A DNA stretch of 64,000 nt from Periconia sp. R9002 (Eukaryota; Ascomycota; Dothideomycetes; Pleosporales; Periconiaceae): positions 922,342 to 986,341 of the forward strand of contig JAMAHW010000002.1 of assembly GCA_023627715.1 (NCBI GenBank), written 5' to 3'. Every line of letters starts with the position of its first letter. Within the stretch, counting starts at the first letter, position 1. The notes beneath the pieces were generated by a model. The model did not search any database. It was not told the DNA's origin and saw nothing but the letters and a program-made list of their open reading frames with translations. Shown here piece after piece: positions 63,144 through 64,000 of the stretch. Both the position numbers and the translations under genes were made by a program.

Positions 63144-64000
63144 TAAAGTAAAGTATTACTAATAGAAGCTTTTAAAATAGCTATACTACTAAGTGTCTTT
63201 ATAGCTAATATTTTAACCTATATTTATAACTCTATAGTTTTAATACTCTCTATTCTATATAACTACTAGCTTAAGACTTATTTACTTTATTAGTAACGCT
63301 TTACTTTTAAAAAGTAATATAGTGTAGAGTATAAATATAGTATATAAGAGTAGAGGGGGGGTATAATAGAGGCGTCTATATAAAATTTCTATTAATTTAG
63401 CTATAATAGTAAAGTCCCTTTATTATCTAATAAAAAGTAATATTTATTATTACTATAAGGGTTTTTAGTTAGCTACTAAGTAAAATAAACTTAGTAAAAT
63501 ATAGTTATTTTTTTCTAGTATCTACTATAGTATTTTATTAAAATATTAGTTAGCTTTTTTACCTAGAGACTTTTATGCTCTATTAGGCTGCTACTTATTA
63601 AAGTTTTACTTAGGCCTTAAAGTAGAATACTAGGTAGTATATAAGAGGAGTAAATAGAAGTATAATACTATAGGATAATAGTAAAGTGTATAACTATTAA
63701 TAAGTATAATATAATATAGATTCTAAATAATAGATATTAAAAGTAAAGTAGCTCTTTAGTTAAAAGATTAAATTAATAATAAAGACTATCTAAGGAGTAT
63801 AATATATACTTACTATATACTAATAGAATTCTTAAGCTCTATAGCTTTATAGTCTCTATTAGTTATAGAGATATAAACCTTATAGAAATATCTCTACGTC
63901 TCTATCTACTTTAGTACCTATAGAGTTATAGAGCTATTACGTAACTTAGTTACGTATCTATATTATAGTCTACTTTAGGTCTAAGATCTTAGTCTTTATC

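Larger units (their letters stand above)
54950..64000. mobile_element. RIP-degraded AT-rich repeat block
   Basis: Nine kilobases without any open frame of 60 codons on either strand. TpA dominates. CpA and its complement TpG are almost absent, while CpG is still common (for example TTATCGCGCC near 55135 and GAGCGCGTAG near 55371). This is the product expected when repeat-induced point mutation converts CpA to TpA on both strands. It implies that the block was once repeated DNA, most likely transposons, but too few unmutated positions remain for me to name the element. The left edge is sharp, about 150 bp after the CEF1 stop; the right edge is outside the window. No terminal repeat pair could be paired by eye. 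Confidence 0.8.

Noticed and set aside
54950..64000. CRISPR array or other defence locus in the repetitive AT-rich block
   Set aside because: Repeats there are contiguous tandem units without spacers, the organism is a eukaryote, and the composition is explained by RIP.

Overview
The window is nuclear DNA of a filamentous ascomycete. The genes have short introns of about 45-150 nt with GT..AG borders. Gene content (ORC1 with a BAH domain, Gcn20, Sec13, Cef1/Cdc5, a Whi2-like BTB protein, S-adenosylhomocysteine hydrolase, F-box genes, a HET-gene relic), the many TAGG/CCTA microsatellites and the sharply bounded AT-rich block with a CpA-type RIP signature fit a Dothideomycete. The species is not determined.

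Layout. 0-9.5 kb is gene-dense: an F-box gene (-), SEC13 (+), a second F-box gene (-), a secreted and probably GPI-anchored glucose/sorbosone-dehydrogenase-like gene (-), an unresolved ORF (+), and a HET-domain gene relic (+) that keeps the two ends of the family but not the core. 9.5-18.7 kb holds one very large gene (-), a disordered protein with tentative likeness to septation-initiation regulators, between two long non-coding stretches. 18.7-28.9 kb holds GCN20 (+), a Whi2-like BTB gene (+) without an evident ATG, SAH1 (-) and an SDR gene (+). 32.1-36.4 kb holds ORC1 (-) and a short bZIP gene (-). 36.4-50.3 kb is gene-poor but not AT-rich: microsatellites, one 177-codon orphan ORF, and degenerate coding-like fragments. 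50.3-54.8 kb holds a three-exon orphan gene (+), a small mitochondrial-type protein (-, two exons, assembled by eye) and CEF1/CDC5 (+), which share a 281-bp divergent promoter. From about 54.95 kb to the end the sequence is ORF-free and TA-saturated, with CpA/TpG almost erased and CpG retained: a RIP-degraded repeat block.

The genes are mainly housekeeping: replication origin recognition, COPII and nuclear pore, translation control, methyl cycle, splicing. They form no pathway cluster. I found no defence system, CRISPR array, tRNA or rRNA. The most notable points are the RIP block with a surviving 42-bp tandem repeat, a dispersed repeat at 29.2 and 49.5 kb, the HET relic, the missing ATG of the Whi2-like gene, the ATG-only first coding exon of SEC13, and the small mitochondrial gene. 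Splice sites were placed by reading frame continuity and family likeness, without transcripts.
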